This document shows positions 41,330-50,694 of a stretch of 64,000 nt of DNA, in pieces; the stretch's first letter is position 1; every line of letters begins with the position of its first letter. The notes below the pieces were generated by a model. It made no database searches. It saw only the letters and a list, made by a program, of their open reading frames with translations, and was not told the origin of the DNA. The translations under genes and the position numbers were made by a program. The stretch lies in assembly GCA_947493175.1 (NCBI GenBank), contig CANLQD010000004.1, forward strand, positions 372,001 through 436,000, in the 5' to 3' direction. This DNA is from an uncultured Flavobacteriaceae bacterium. Its GTDB lineage: Bacteria > Bacteroidota > Bacteroidia > Flavobacteriales > Flavobacteriaceae.

Positions 41330-44300
41330 TTATTTATATGAATTGGTCGAAACCGTTTGCTGTTCTTTCATTTCTAAAGGACTCAACACCTCCAAGGCTT
41401 TTTCAATGGAAGAGATATTTTCAAAGACCAAGAGTAGGCGCAGGCCATTTCGGGTTTGTTTCTCTTTCATTTTGCAAGCTGTCGGATGTTTTTGTACATA
41501 GTGCAATACCCGGCCAAAGGAGGCACTTTGGTAAAAATCGGATTGTTGGTCCGCAATAAAGTAGCCGATGAGCTTGTTTTTTTTCATGACCACTTTTTCC
41601 AGACCTATTGAATTGGCGATCCATTTGATACGAACAGAGTTCAGTAAATCTACTGCAGGTGTGGGCAATTCCCCAAAACGATCGATCAATTGGTTTTCGA
41701 ACCGCTTTAGATCACTCTCTTCTTTTACGCCGTTCAGCTCGGTGTACAAGGTTAGTCGTTCCGTGATATTATTGATATAATCGTCTGGAAACAATAGTTC
41801 AAAATCGGAATCGATTTGCGTCTCTTTAATGTACACTTTTTCCTGATGGCCTTCGACTTCTTCGTACAGCTCCTTGAATTCGTTCTCCTTGAGCTCGTCG
41901 ATAGCTTCCGCCAATATTTTTTGATAGGTTTCGAAACCTATTTCATTGATGAAGCCGCTTTGTTCCCCACCCAATAAGTCCCCTGCACCCCGTATTTCTA
42001 GATCTTTCATCGCGATATTGAAACCGCTGCCCAAGGCGGTAAACTGTTCCAAGGCCTCGATTCGTTTTCGTGCATCCGGGGTCATTACATCGTAAGGAGG
42101 GGTTATAAAATAACAAAAGGCCTTTTTGTTACTGCGTCCTACACGGCCCCGCATTTGATGCAGATCGCTGAGACCGAAATTGTTGGCATTGTTGATGAAA
42201 ATCGTATTGGCATTGGTGACATCGAGTCCGCTTTCAACAATAGTTGTCGATACCAGGACATCAAATTCCCCGTTCATAAAAGCGAGCATTAACGTTTCCA
42301 ATTTTTTACCATCCATTTGGCCGTGTCCGATTCCGATTTTGGCATCCGGGACCAACCGCTGTATCATACCCGCTACTTCTTTAATATTTTCGATACGATT
42401 GTGGATGAAAAATACCTGTCCGCCACGTTGAATTTCATAATTCACGGCATCACGAATGATCTCTTCCGTAAATCGAATAACCTGGCTTTCGATGGGGTAA
42501 CGATTGGGTGGTGGGGTATTGATGACCGAAAGGTCTCGAGCCGCCATGAGGCTAAATTGTAACGTTCTAGGAATCGGTGTTGCCGTCAATGTCAATACGT
42601 CTACGTTTTCCTTGATCGATTTCAGTTTATCTTTCACCGCGACCCCGAATTTTTGCTCTTCATCAACAATCAGAAGCCCAAGGTCCTTAAATCTCACATT
42701 TTTATTTACCAATTGGTGGGTGCCGATTACAATATCTACTTTACCGGTTTCCAGCTTTTCCAAAGTCTCCCTTTTTTCCTTGGCGGTTCTAAACCGGTTA
42801 AGGTAGTCTACGGTAACCGGCATTTCCTTGAGGCGTTCGCTAAAGGTACGATGGTGCTGAAATGCCAAAATAGTTGTCGGTACCAATATGGCTACCTGTT
42901 TGCCATTATCAACGGCCTTAAAGGCTGCCCGAATCGCTACTTCGGTCTTCCCGAACCCCACATCACCACAGATCAAACGATCCATAGGGCGTTCGCTCTC
43001 CATGTCTTTTTTAATATCCTCGGTGGCCTTACTTTGGTCAGGGGTATCCTCATAGATAAAAGAAGCCTCGAGCTCATCTTGCAAATAGCTGTCGGGGTCG
43101 TATTGAAATCCTTTTTCCAATCGCCGTTTCGCATATATTTTAATAAGGTCGAAGGCGATTTTCTTGACACGCGTCTTGGTCTTTTGCTTTAGTTTTTTCC
43201 AAGCGGCCGAACCAAGTTTATAGATTTTGGGAACCGCTCCGTCTTTTCCATTGAATTTCGAGATCTTATGAAGCGAGTGAATGCTAACATATAGGATGTC
43301 TCGTTCGCCATACATTAGTTTAATGGCCTCTTGCTTTTTGCCTTCTACATCTATTTTTTGGAGTCCGCCGAACTTTCCGATACCATGGTCGATATGGGTT
43401 ACGTAATCCCCTATCTCCAGTTTATTAAGTTCCTTTAAGGTGATTGCCTGTTTTTTAGCGTAGCCGTTTTTAAGGTGAAATTTATGGTAGCGCTCAAAAA
43501 TTTGATGATCGGTAAAACAGACAATTTTAAGGTCATCATCAATAAAACCCTGATATAGGGGAAACACAATGGTTTCATAATGCACCTGCCTGTTTACCTC
43601 TTCAAAAATGGCATGAAAGCGTTTTGCCTGTTGATCGCTTGCGCAGAAAATGTAGTTGGTATAACCGTTCGATTTGTTCTCGTTCAGATTGTCGATCAGC
43701 AAATCAAATTTTTTATTGAAGGAAGGTTGTGGTCGGGTATGGAACAAAATTTCATTCCATGGCTCTGCAATTGTTCCGGTAACGCTAGCGGTGAGCAGAC
43801 CAAAACTTCCCAACTGCTCTTTGAAATAATCAGCGTTCATAAACAAGGCCTCCGGAGCCGCATGTTTAATTTCTTTCGAAAGCTTGTCGAACGCCTCTTT
43901 TGCCTTCTCGAAAAAGTCATCCAACCGGTCAAAAAGCAAGTCGGTATTTTTCGAGAAAACAAGTGTTTTTGGGGAAATGTATCTTAAAAAGCTCTCCCTT
44001 TTTTCCTGTAAAAATTTATCGGCTACATTTGGAATAATGGTAATCTTCTTCACTTTGTCGGTAGACAATTGGGTTTCCACATCGAAGGTGCGGATACTGT
44101 CGACCTCATCCCCGAAAAATTCTATTCGGTAAGGCTCATCATGGGAAAAAGAAAAAACATCCACAATGCCACCTCGTACCGAAAACTCCCCTGGTTCTGT
44201 CACAAAATCGACCCTTTTAAACTTGTATTCGAACAAGACCTCGTTCAAGAAATCGAGCGAAAGGGTATCATCCAATTTAATTTTTAGGGTATTCTTATCC

Positions 44301-44725
44301 AGTTCCTTTCTCGTCACCACTTTTTCAAAAAGTGCATCGGGATAGGTTACGATCAAGGCCGGTTTTTTCCTGGAGTTGATGCGATTCAACACTTCTGCTC
44401 TTAAGAGCACGTTTGCGTTATCGGTTTCTTCTATTTGGTAAGGCCTCCGATAGCTTCCGGGATAGAAGAGCACATCATTTTCCCCGATCAGTCGTTCCAA
44501 GTCGTTGAGGTAGTAAGCAGCTTCTTCCTTATCGTTAAAAATTAATAAAAAAGGACGCTCGGAATTTTGGAAAGTATGAGACAGAATGAAGGATAGAGAC
44601 GATCCCGTGAGACCTTTTAGCAGTATTCTCGGTATGGACGAATGTTGATTCTGGGCAATAGCACTTTTCAGTTTCCCTAGTTGGGGAGACTGTACAAACA
44701 GTTGTTGAATGGTAGAATGCGCCAA
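41330..44725 (-). CDS. mfd: transcription-repair coupling factor
   Basis: 1131 aa. The order is UvrB-like N-terminal homology, then a CarD-like RNA polymerase interaction domain (LNKLEIGDYVTHIDHGIGKF, about 455-475). The SF2 translocase follows with Walker A GDVGFGKTEVA (about 590-600), the DEEQ box and QMRGRVGRSNKKAFCY. The TRCF C-terminal domain is last. It removes stalled RNA polymerase and recruits excision repair. It is slightly shorter than E. coli Mfd but complete. TerB-like follows after seven bases. Confidence 0.96.
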   Translation of the reverse strand: MAHSTIQQLFVQSPQLGKLKSAIAQNQHSSIPRILLKGLTGSSLSFILSHTFQNSERPFLLIFNDKEEAAYYLNDLERLIGENDVLFYPGSYRRPYQIEETDNANVLLRAEVLNRINSRKKPALIVTYPDALFEKVVTRKELDKNTLKIKLDDTLSLDFLNEVLFEYKFKRVDFVTEPGEFSVRGGIVDVFSFSHDEPYRIEFFGDEVDSIRTFDVETQLSTDKVKKITIIPNVADKFLQEKRESFLRYISPKTLVFSKNTDLLFDRLDDFFEKAKEAFDKLSKEIKHAAPEALFMNADYFKEQLGSFGLLTASVTGTIAEPWNEILFHTRPQPSFNKKFDLLIDNLNENKSNGYTNYIFCASDQQAKRFHAIFEEVNRQVHYETIVFPLYQGFIDDDLKIVCFTDHQIFERYHKFHLKNGYAKKQAITLKELNKLEIGDYVTHIDHGIGKFGGLQKIDVEGKKQEAIKLMYGERDILYVSIHSLHKISKFNGKDGAVPKIYKLGSAAWKKLKQKTKTRVKKIAFDLIKIYAKRRLEKGFQYDPDSYLQDELEASFIYEDTPDQSKATEDIKKDMESERPMDRLICGDVGFGKTEVAIRAAFKAVDNGKQVAILVPTTILAFQHHRTFSERLKEMPVTVDYLNRFRTAKEKRETLEKLETGKVDIVIGTHQLVNKNVRFKDLGLLIVDEEQKFGVAVKDKLKSIKENVDVLTLTATPIPRTLQFSLMAARDLSVINTPPPNRYPIESQVIRFTEEIIRDAVNYEIQRGGQVFFIHNRIENIKEVAGMIQRLVPDAKIGIGHGQMDGKKLETLMLAFMNGEFDVLVSTTIVESGLDVTNANTIFINNANNFGLSDLHQMRGRVGRSNKKAFCYFITPPYDVMTPDARKRIEALEQFTALGSGFNIAMKDLEIRGAGDLLGGEQSGFINEIGFETYQKILAEAIDELKENEFKELYEEVEGHQEKVYIKETQIDSDFELLFPDDYINNITERLTLYTELNGVKEESDLKRFENQLIDRFGELPTPAVDLLNSVRIKWIANSIGLEKVVMKKNKLIGYFIADQQSDFYQSASFGRVLHYVQKHPTACKMKEKQTRNGLRLLLVFENISSIEKALEVLSPLEMKEQQTVSTNSYK

Positions 44726-44778
44726 CTAAACTAGTTTGTGTAAAGATACATCGCGCAAAAGGGTCTCCCAAGGGAAGC

Positions 44779-45414
44779 CTAAATTTTTATAACACTATTT
44801 TCAGCCAGCGTGAATATCTGGTCGTCCCTATTTGGTTCCAATACATAGGTGCCTGTAAACGCACCAAAGGCGGGAAGAATCATTTGCTGGTCAGACTTAA
44901 AAAAACAAGGAAGACGAAGTGATTGTCGACCCCCGCCCCGAAGTCGAACGGCCGGGTGTATATGTCCGGAGAAATTAAAAAAACCCTCTCGCTCCTCAGG
45001 GTGGTGGGTGAGAAGGAAACCGTCTTGCTGAATTTCCGACACCACCTGTATGCCCAAATCCTCATATTTTAAGGGCGAAATAATATCGTGGTTGCCTGCT
45101 ATCAGAATAATGGTCGATTCGACTTTGCCGACCCAGTCTTCGAACAATTGCCATTCCTTGTTCATTGAGGAATGGAACAGATCTCCCATAAAACAAACGA
45201 TCTCGGGTTCAAAAAAGGCAAGCGAATCATCTAATAACTCAAAGTTTCTCAGAACGGCCGCCTGTGGTACCGCAGAACCGAACTTTCGAAAATGGGACAC
45301 CTTGCCAAGATGCACGTCACTGATCAACAGCATGCGCTTTTCTTTCCAAAAAAGCGTTCCTGAAGGATGCATGGTAAAATGTTGTTCCCGTATTTGGATC
45401 GATTGCGTTTCCAC
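44779..45414 (-). CDS. pdeM: ligase-associated DNA damage response endonuclease PdeM
   Basis: 211 aa calcineurin-like phosphoesterase. The metal motifs are DVHLGK (LLISDVHLGKVSHFRKFG), IVCFMGDLFHS, LIAGNHD and FSGHIHPAVR. PdeM is part of the four-protein ligase-associated repair set. I chose the GTG at 45412-45414 because a TACCTTTG box ends five bases upstream and family members begin close to this position. An ATG at 45456 would add 14 non-conserved residues. The helicase of the same set lies 2 kb away; the ligase and exonuclease are not in the window. Confidence 0.88.
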   Translation of the reverse strand: METQSIQIREQHFTMHPSGTLFWKEKRMLLISDVHLGKVSHFRKFGSAVPQAAVLRNFELLDDSLAFFEPEIVCFMGDLFHSSMNKEWQLFEDWVGKVESTIILIAGNHDIISPLKYEDLGIQVVSEIQQDGFLLTHHPEEREGFFNFSGHIHPAVRLRGGGRQSLRLPCFFKSDQQMILPAFGAFTGTYVLEPNRDDQIFTLAENSVIKI

Positions 45415-45419
45415 AGGTT

Positions 45420-45427
45420 CAAAGGTA
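45420..45427 (-). promoter_or_regulatory. candidate -7 box of pdeM, next to a GTG start
   Basis: TACCTTTG on the minus strand ends five bases before the GTG at 45414, the same geometry as at sua5. It implies a leaderless or nearly leaderless mRNA and decides the start. Confidence 0.5.
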
Positions 45428-45537
45428 CTAATACCAATTTGACTATGGCATGTCATATAGGCAAACTGGTATCAGAGTCCCTTGTTTTTATGAACCGTAA
45501 TCCCTACTTTGTGAGAGCAATTCTAACCAGACTTATT

Positions 45538-46446
45538 ATGCCATACATTACCGTTGTTGGAAGTTCAAATACCGATATGGTCGTGAAGACTGCTCGATTT
45601 CCAGAACCAGGAGAAACCATTATTGGAGGGAACTTTTACATGTTTCCGGGAGGAAAAGGTGCTAACCAGGCAGTGGCCGCGGCCCGGGCAGGCGGTCAGG
45701 TTCGTTTTATTTGTTCGGTAGGTGACGACCTCTTCGGAAAAAATGCGCTCGAAGGGTATCGCAAAGAAGGTATTGATGTAGATGCGGCCTTGACCATTGA
45801 AGGAGGCGCGTCGGGAGTAGCGCTTATTACCGTTAACGAATCGGGTGAAAATGAGATTGTAGTCGCTTCTGGTACGAATGCGGAGCTGTCTGTCGAACAC
45901 CTAGGAGCGGCCTTGCAATCGTCATTGGATACCGATGTTTTTTTAACCCAACTGGAAACACCTGTCGATGCCGTGGCTTTTTTGGCCGACTATAGCAAAA
46001 AGAATGGAAAGAAATTGGTCATCAATCCGGCCCCTGCACAAACCTTATCGGATTCGATTTTAGACGGCCTCTATCTCATTACCCCCAACGAGACCGAGGC
46101 GAAGCTGTTAACGGGTATCGAGGTGCATGATGAGGCCAGTCAGCTAAGGGCTGCCGAGGTGTTGTTGAACAAAGGAGTGCAAAATGTGATCATCACTTTA
46201 GGAAGCAAAGGCTCCTTTTTTAAGAATGCCAAAGAGCATTTTACTACTACCAGCCCAAAGGTGAAAGCAGTGGATACGACCGCTGCGGGAGATGTTTATA
46301 ACGGTGTTCTTACCGTATGTTTGGCAAAGAATATGACTTGGCGCGAGAGTATGCAGTACGCAAGTAGGGCGGCCGCTTTGTCGGTGACACAAATGGGTGC
46401 CCAGGATACCGCTCCGACAGAAATAGAAATCAACCAATTCCAATAA
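45538..46446 (+). CDS. rbsK: ribokinase
   Basis: 302 aa PfkB-family sugar kinase. VVGSSNTDMVVK and GGKGANQAVAAARAGG (about residues 37-52) are the N-terminal family blocks. The anion-hole/catalytic Asp is in AVDTTAAGDVYNGVL (about 240-254; DTTAAGD). It phosphorylates ribose to ribose 5-phosphate. The frame runs 57 residues further upstream over the pdeM start, but MPYITVVG at 45538 is the family start. Two bases separate its stop from the transporter ATG, so they form a ribose uptake operon. Confidence 0.93.
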   Translation: MPYITVVGSSNTDMVVKTARFPEPGETIIGGNFYMFPGGKGANQAVAAARAGGQVRFICSVGDDLFGKNALEGYRKEGIDVDAALTIEGGASGVALITVNESGENEIVVASGTNAELSVEHLGAALQSSLDTDVFLTQLETPVDAVAFLADYSKKNGKKLVINPAPAQTLSDSILDGLYLITPNETEAKLLTGIEVHDEASQLRAAEVLLNKGVQNVIITLGSKGSFFKNAKEHFTTTSPKVKAVDTTAAGDVYNGVLTVCLAKNMTWRESMQYASRAAALSVTQMGAQDTAPTEIEINQFQ

Positions 46447-46447
46447 T

Positions 46448-47443
46448 ATGTTCATCATAGAAAATTACAGTATTGCCGTCGTATTTTGTGTTATTACCAT
46501 GTTGGCCTGGGGGTCTTGGGCGAATACCCAGAAATTGGCCTCTGCAAGCTGGCGCTTCGAATTGTTTTATTGGGATTATGTCCTGGGAATTCTACTATTC
46601 GCGGGCTTGTTTGCTCTTACCGCTGGAAGCATAGGCGAAGGTGGCCGGCCTTTTTTGGAAGATTTGGGACAGGCAGACACCGGTAATATCGGTTCCGCAA
46701 TTTTAGGCGGGGTGCTTTTTAATGCCGCGAACATTCTTTTGGTTGCTGCCATTACCCTTGCAGGGATGTCCGTTGCCTTTCCGGTCGGAATCGGGCTAGC
46801 CTTGGTCGTAGGGGTCATTGTGAATTATTTGGATGCCCCGGTGGGAAATGCCACCCTGCTTTTTGGTGGGGTCGGCTTGATCGTAATCGCCATACTATTG
46901 AACGCCAATGCCTATCGAAAGCTTTCTGCCCAACAAAAAAAGGTGCCGACAAAAGGACTTGTTTTGGCGGTAGTGGCCGGACTCCTCATGGGATTGTTTT
47001 ACAAGTATGTTGCGAATTCGATGTTTCCCGATTTTACAAATCCGATTGCGGGAAAGTTGAGTCCGTATACGGCCGTATTCTTGTTCGCCCTTGGTATTTT
47101 GGCCAGTAATTTTGTGTTCAATACCATTTTAATGCGTAAGCCGTTCGAAGGTGCCCCGGTAAGTTTTGGTGACTACTTCGCCGGAAGTGGTAAAAGCCAT
47201 ATCATGGGGATTTTGGGAGGCGTCATCTGGTGTATCGGTATGTCGTTCAGTATTCTGGCCTCCGATAAGGCCGGGCCGGCAATATCATACGGACTAGGGC
47301 AAGGAGCAACGGTGGTAGCGGCGCTTTGGGGAATTTTTGTATGGAAAGAGTTCAAAGGGGCACCGAAGGGCGTTGCAGGTATGCTAAACGTAATGTTGCT
47401 GTTATATGTGGTAGGGCTGGGATTGATTATCGCGGCACGTTAG
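46448..47443 (+). CDS. GRP-family sugar transporter (ribose uptake, probable)
   Basis: 331 aa, about 10 membrane segments in two similar halves of the DMT superfamily. It contains MLAWGSWANTQKL near residue 20 and FPVGIGLALVVGVIVNYLD near 112-130, typical of GlcU/RbsU-like carriers. Its immediate linkage with ribokinase points to ribose. Uptake by proton or sodium symport is inferred. Its stop lies five bases before the convergent helicase stop, with no room for a private terminator. Confidence 0.87.
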   Translation: MFIIENYSIAVVFCVITMLAWGSWANTQKLASASWRFELFYWDYVLGILLFAGLFALTAGSIGEGGRPFLEDLGQADTGNIGSAILGGVLFNAANILLVAAITLAGMSVAFPVGIGLALVVGVIVNYLDAPVGNATLLFGGVGLIVIAILLNANAYRKLSAQQKKVPTKGLVLAVVAGLLMGLFYKYVANSMFPDFTNPIAGKLSPYTAVFLFALGILASNFVFNTILMRKPFEGAPVSFGDYFAGSGKSHIMGILGGVIWCIGMSFSILASDKAGPAISYGLGQGATVVAALWGIFVWKEFKGAPKGVAGMLNVMLLLYVVGLGLIIAAR

Positions 47444-47448
47444 GAGCT

Positions 47449-49917
47449 TCACTTCTTTGCCAACAAAGCCGCCATCCGCTTAATGCGATCGGCCAGTTTT
47501 TCGCTGGAGAGTTTCTCCCGGCTCATGCGATCGGTAATCAACGGAAAAGAGAAAGGCGTTGGGTTTTTACAAGGTTTCCAAACAATCTCTTGTGTTTCGA
47601 TTCGTTCCAAGGAAAGGCGCAAACGACCCTCTTCCAATTGATGCTCAAAGGTTTCCCGAAAGGCCTGTTGATACAGCAGGTTATCTTCCTCAAAATCCCT
47701 GAACACGTTGAACAAGAGTTGCGAACTGCTTTGAAGGTGTTTCATTTTTACGCCTTTCTCGGGATAGCCTGTAAAGACCAAACCACTGATGACGGCAATA
47801 TCCCTAAATTTTCTTCGCGCCATTTCGGTAGAATTCAAGCTTTTCTCAAGGTCGTCTAGCATATAATCGGTAGTGAACAGATCGTTGTCAATGACTTGCT
47901 GCACATCCAATTCTTTATCGGACAATAGCTCGAACCCATAATCATTGAAAGCCAATGAAAAGGTAATGGGCGAGAGTAAACTAATTCGATAACCGAGTAG
48001 ACTCCCCATGGCCTCGTGCACAAAGCGACCCTCGAAGGGATAGAAAATATAATGATAGCCATCACGGGTCTTAAAGCTCTCGATCAAGAATTCATCTGGT
48101 TTTGGAACGATGCTTTCTTGTCGTTGTCTTTCAAAAATATGGGCTAGGGATTTGATCTCGGTCGATTGTTTCTTTCCATCAAGGCTTGCGGTATATAGTT
48201 CGTTGCGCAGCAGTTCGGACATCTGTGCAGATAGGGTAAGGCGACCGCCCATCCAGCTGGGGACTTTATTCGTTTTTTTGTTCGAGTTGCGCACATGCAC
48301 TTGCATTTCCTTGATACGGATGAACTCGAGATTGCGCCCCGCAAAAGTAAAAACATCGCCCGGAGATAGTTTTGAAATAAAATATTCCTCTATAGATCCG
48401 ATATAGCCTCCTTTTTGATAACGCACCGTTAAATTGGCATCACCAACAATGGTTCCTATTTGAAAACGATGCCGCATGGCTACGCCCCGGTTGTTGACCT
48501 TGAATTTACCGTCTTCCTCGATGGCCACTTTCTTGTACTCATCGTATGATTGCAGGCTCTGGCTACCCATCACCAAAAAATTCAGTAGCCACCGCCATTG
48601 ATCCTCTGTAATGGCTTGATAGCAAAAAGTTTGTTTGATTTCACTGAAAATCTGGTCGGGATAGAACCCGTCGGAAATCGCCAAAGTAGTCAAATATTGA
48701 AGCAGTACATCAAAACTATTGAGATAGGGGATACGGTCTTCCACAGCTTGTTCTTTCACCGCTTTTTGAAGGGCCGAGGCCTCTATTAGCTCAATAGCGT
48801 GTGTAGGCAAAAAGTAAATGATACTCTCTTTCCCAGGTCGGTGACCACTGCGACCTGCCCGTTGTAAAAACCGGGCGATTCCTTTTGGGCCGCCTATTTG
48901 AACCACGGTTTCTACAGGGGCAAAATCTACCCCAAGATCCAGGCTAGAGGTGCAGACGACGGCCTTGAGGCTTTCGTTACGTATGGCCTGTTCTACCCAA
49001 AGCCGTGTCTCTTTGTTAATACTGCCGTGGTGCATCGCCAATTCCCCGGCATATTCAGGATGTTTTTCCAGGATTTTCTGAAACCAGATTTCACATTGGC
49101 TTCTTGTGTTGGTAAATAGCAGCGTGGTTTTGCTATGGTTTATTATGGGTACTACGTCTTCTAAAAGTCGAATGCCCAAATGACCCCGCCATGGAAAGGT
49201 TTCCATCTCTTTGGGAATCATACTTTTGACCGTAATCTTTTTATGGAGTCTTGCTTTGATCAATACAGAGTTCTCCAGAGCTTGGGTGGCTGGCCCGAGC
49301 AACACCTCGCGGGCTTGCTCCAGATTGCCGATGGTAGCAGAAATACCCCAAACACGAAGGTCCTTGGCGATGGTTTTGAGACGGGAAAGCCCTAGCTCCA
49401 TCTGCACTCCTCGCTTGGTGCCCAACAGTTCATGCCATTCATCCACGACTACGGCCATACAGTCTTTAAAAAGTTTGTCGTAGCCTTTGGTAGCGAGGAG
49501 TAACTGTAAACTTTCAGGGGTCGTAATCAACAAATCGGGCATCTGCCGTTTTTGTCTGGCCCTTTCTTTGGTCGTAGTATCTCCCGTGCGGATACCTACG
49601 GTCATCTGCGTTCCCAAATCGGAGGTGACCCGTTCGGCCGATTGCCTTATTTCTTGGGAAAGCGCTCTTAAGGGGGTAATCCAAATGGCTTTTAGGCCCT
49701 TTTGGTGTTTGGTTCGGTACTTCGGGTTCTTTTTAATGTAGCTGAGAACAATGGGAAACCATAGTGCATACGTTTTACCACTACCTGTAGGGGCATTGAG
49801 GAGTCCGTTTTTGCCTTGTAAAAAAGCCTTCCAAGTATGTTTTTGAAAGGGGAACGGTTTCCAATTTTGCTGCTTAAACCAGTCTTGGGCTATGTTGTAT
49901 AGTTCGTCTCTGTTCAT
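47449..49917 (-). CDS. ligase-associated DNA damage response DEXH-box helicase (Lhr-like)
   Basis: 822 aa SF2 helicase. Walker A is in NAPTGSGKTYALWFP, motif II in VVVDEWHELLGTKRG, motif III in WGISATIGN, and motif VI in RAGRSGHRPG. A Lhr-like winged-helix region follows and a C-terminal family-specific domain. Family members act with PdeM, an ATP-dependent ligase and an MBL exonuclease in DNA repair. The first 11 in-frame residues (MVTFECQVKWP) were dropped in favour of MNRDELYNIAQDW. Its partners except PdeM are not next to it. Confidence 0.93.
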   Translation of the reverse strand: MNRDELYNIAQDWFKQQNWKPFPFQKHTWKAFLQGKNGLLNAPTGSGKTYALWFPIVLSYIKKNPKYRTKHQKGLKAIWITPLRALSQEIRQSAERVTSDLGTQMTVGIRTGDTTTKERARQKRQMPDLLITTPESLQLLLATKGYDKLFKDCMAVVVDEWHELLGTKRGVQMELGLSRLKTIAKDLRVWGISATIGNLEQAREVLLGPATQALENSVLIKARLHKKITVKSMIPKEMETFPWRGHLGIRLLEDVVPIINHSKTTLLFTNTRSQCEIWFQKILEKHPEYAGELAMHHGSINKETRLWVEQAIRNESLKAVVCTSSLDLGVDFAPVETVVQIGGPKGIARFLQRAGRSGHRPGKESIIYFLPTHAIELIEASALQKAVKEQAVEDRIPYLNSFDVLLQYLTTLAISDGFYPDQIFSEIKQTFCYQAITEDQWRWLLNFLVMGSQSLQSYDEYKKVAIEEDGKFKVNNRGVAMRHRFQIGTIVGDANLTVRYQKGGYIGSIEEYFISKLSPGDVFTFAGRNLEFIRIKEMQVHVRNSNKKTNKVPSWMGGRLTLSAQMSELLRNELYTASLDGKKQSTEIKSLAHIFERQRQESIVPKPDEFLIESFKTRDGYHYIFYPFEGRFVHEAMGSLLGYRISLLSPITFSLAFNDYGFELLSDKELDVQQVIDNDLFTTDYMLDDLEKSLNSTEMARRKFRDIAVISGLVFTGYPEKGVKMKHLQSSSQLLFNVFRDFEEDNLLYQQAFRETFEHQLEEGRLRLSLERIETQEIVWKPCKNPTPFSFPLITDRMSREKLSSEKLADRIKRMAALLAKK

Positions 49918-49960
49918 AGGCCATTTTACTTGGCATTCGAAAGTTACCAATTAAGTTTCA

Positions 49961-50068
49961 CCTGCGTTAGCGATTGCAACGGAAAACCCACAGCCTCTTA
50001 GAAAGAGGTGGGGATTTGTAGCGGAAAGCGCGGTCACAAGCCGATAGGCAACGGCTTGGGGGAACGCC
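49961..50068 (+). repeat. REP-like palindromic repeat
   Basis: Begins CTGCGTTAGCGATTGCAACG. A stem CCTCTT/AAGAGG (49994-49999 and 50003-50008) lies inside ACCCA/TGGGG. A second stem AAGCCG/CGGCTT follows further on. Similar GCGTTAGCGATT-type units are common between genes of Flavobacteriia. It fills the divergent spacer between the helicase and TerB-like genes. Confidence 0.55.
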
Positions 50069-50110
50069 AAAATAATCAAAGTGAAGAACCGTTATAACCT
50101 TCAAAAAAAT

Positions 50111-50118
50111 TATATTTG
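50111..50118 (+). promoter_or_regulatory. candidate -7 box of the second TerB-like gene
   Basis: TATATTTG, full match to TAnnTTTG, 18 bp before the ATG at 50137. Confidence 0.55.
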
Positions 50119-50136
50119 CCGAATAAAATAAGAAAT

Positions 50137-50568
50137 ATGTCGTTTTTAAATTTGTTCGATACCGGTTTCAAGAAACGCAATCAAGACCATTTTGCAGCTA
50201 TTGTGAGGGTGGCCATGAGCGATGATGTGATTACGGAAGACGAACGTGCTTTTTTGCATCGTTTGGCAGCACGCTTGGATATTACGGAAGCGGAGTACAA
50301 AAAGATTTTGAAAGACTATAAGTCACACCCTATCAACCCACCAACAAGCTACGATTTACGTTTGGAACGCCTGTACGATTTGGCACGTATGGTATATGCC
50401 GACAATGTGCTAGGGGAACGGCAAAAAGGGATGCTTGAAAGACTGGGTGTGGGCCTAGGTTTTTCTACCGGAAATATTTCTTATGTGGTCGACAAGGCCT
50501 TAAAATTGGTGAATGCCGGGGTCGATAAAGAGAATTTTATAGATGAGATAAAACATATGAACCGTTAG
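50137..50568 (+). CDS. TerB-like protein
   Basis: 143 aa from MSFLNLFDTGFKKRNQDHFAA. It is a helical TerB fold with the acidic loop SDDVITEDERAFLHRLAARLD (about residues 28-48) and a second, YADNVLGERQKGMLERLG (about 91-108). It may bind metal or sense envelope stress; no tellurite genes are present. The earlier seven in-frame residues use a TTG start within the promoter box and were dropped. A strong terminator follows. Confidence 0.85.
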   Translation: MSFLNLFDTGFKKRNQDHFAAIVRVAMSDDVITEDERAFLHRLAARLDITEAEYKKILKDYKSHPINPPTSYDLRLERLYDLARMVYADNVLGERQKGMLERLGVGLGFSTGNISYVVDKALKLVNAGVDKENFIDEIKHMNR

Positions 50569-50591
50569 GTTTTAACAGAACAATAAATGGG

Positions 50592-50617
50592 AAGCGGCCT
50601 TAGTGGCCGCTTTTTTT
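50592..50617 (+). terminator. intrinsic terminator, bidirectional
   Basis: AAGCGGCC and GGCCGCTT pair around a four-base loop, followed by a T run on the plus strand. It lies between convergent TerB-like and fbp genes. On the minus strand the run is shorter. Confidence 0.85.
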
Positions 50618-50694
50618 ACCGATTGCCCCATTGCTGTAACAGGGTATCGCTACCATTGATGAACAAAACTAACAACGGCCAGGCAATTCGATTA

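Noticed and set aside
42653..43192. 179-aa plus-strand open frame
   Set aside because: Antisense to mfd.
45367..45537. N-terminal extension of ribokinase
   Set aside because: The extra 57 residues overlap the divergent pdeM start and lack conservation; the family start is at 45538.
47326..47859. 177-aa plus-strand open frame across the transporter end and helicase 3' end
   Set aside because: Overlaps two well-supported genes in other frames; no family features.
49961..50068. Possible tRNA or structured RNA gene between the helicase and TerB-like genes
   Set aside because: The stems are short, no anticodon arm or acceptor pairing is found, and the pattern fits an intergenic palindromic repeat.
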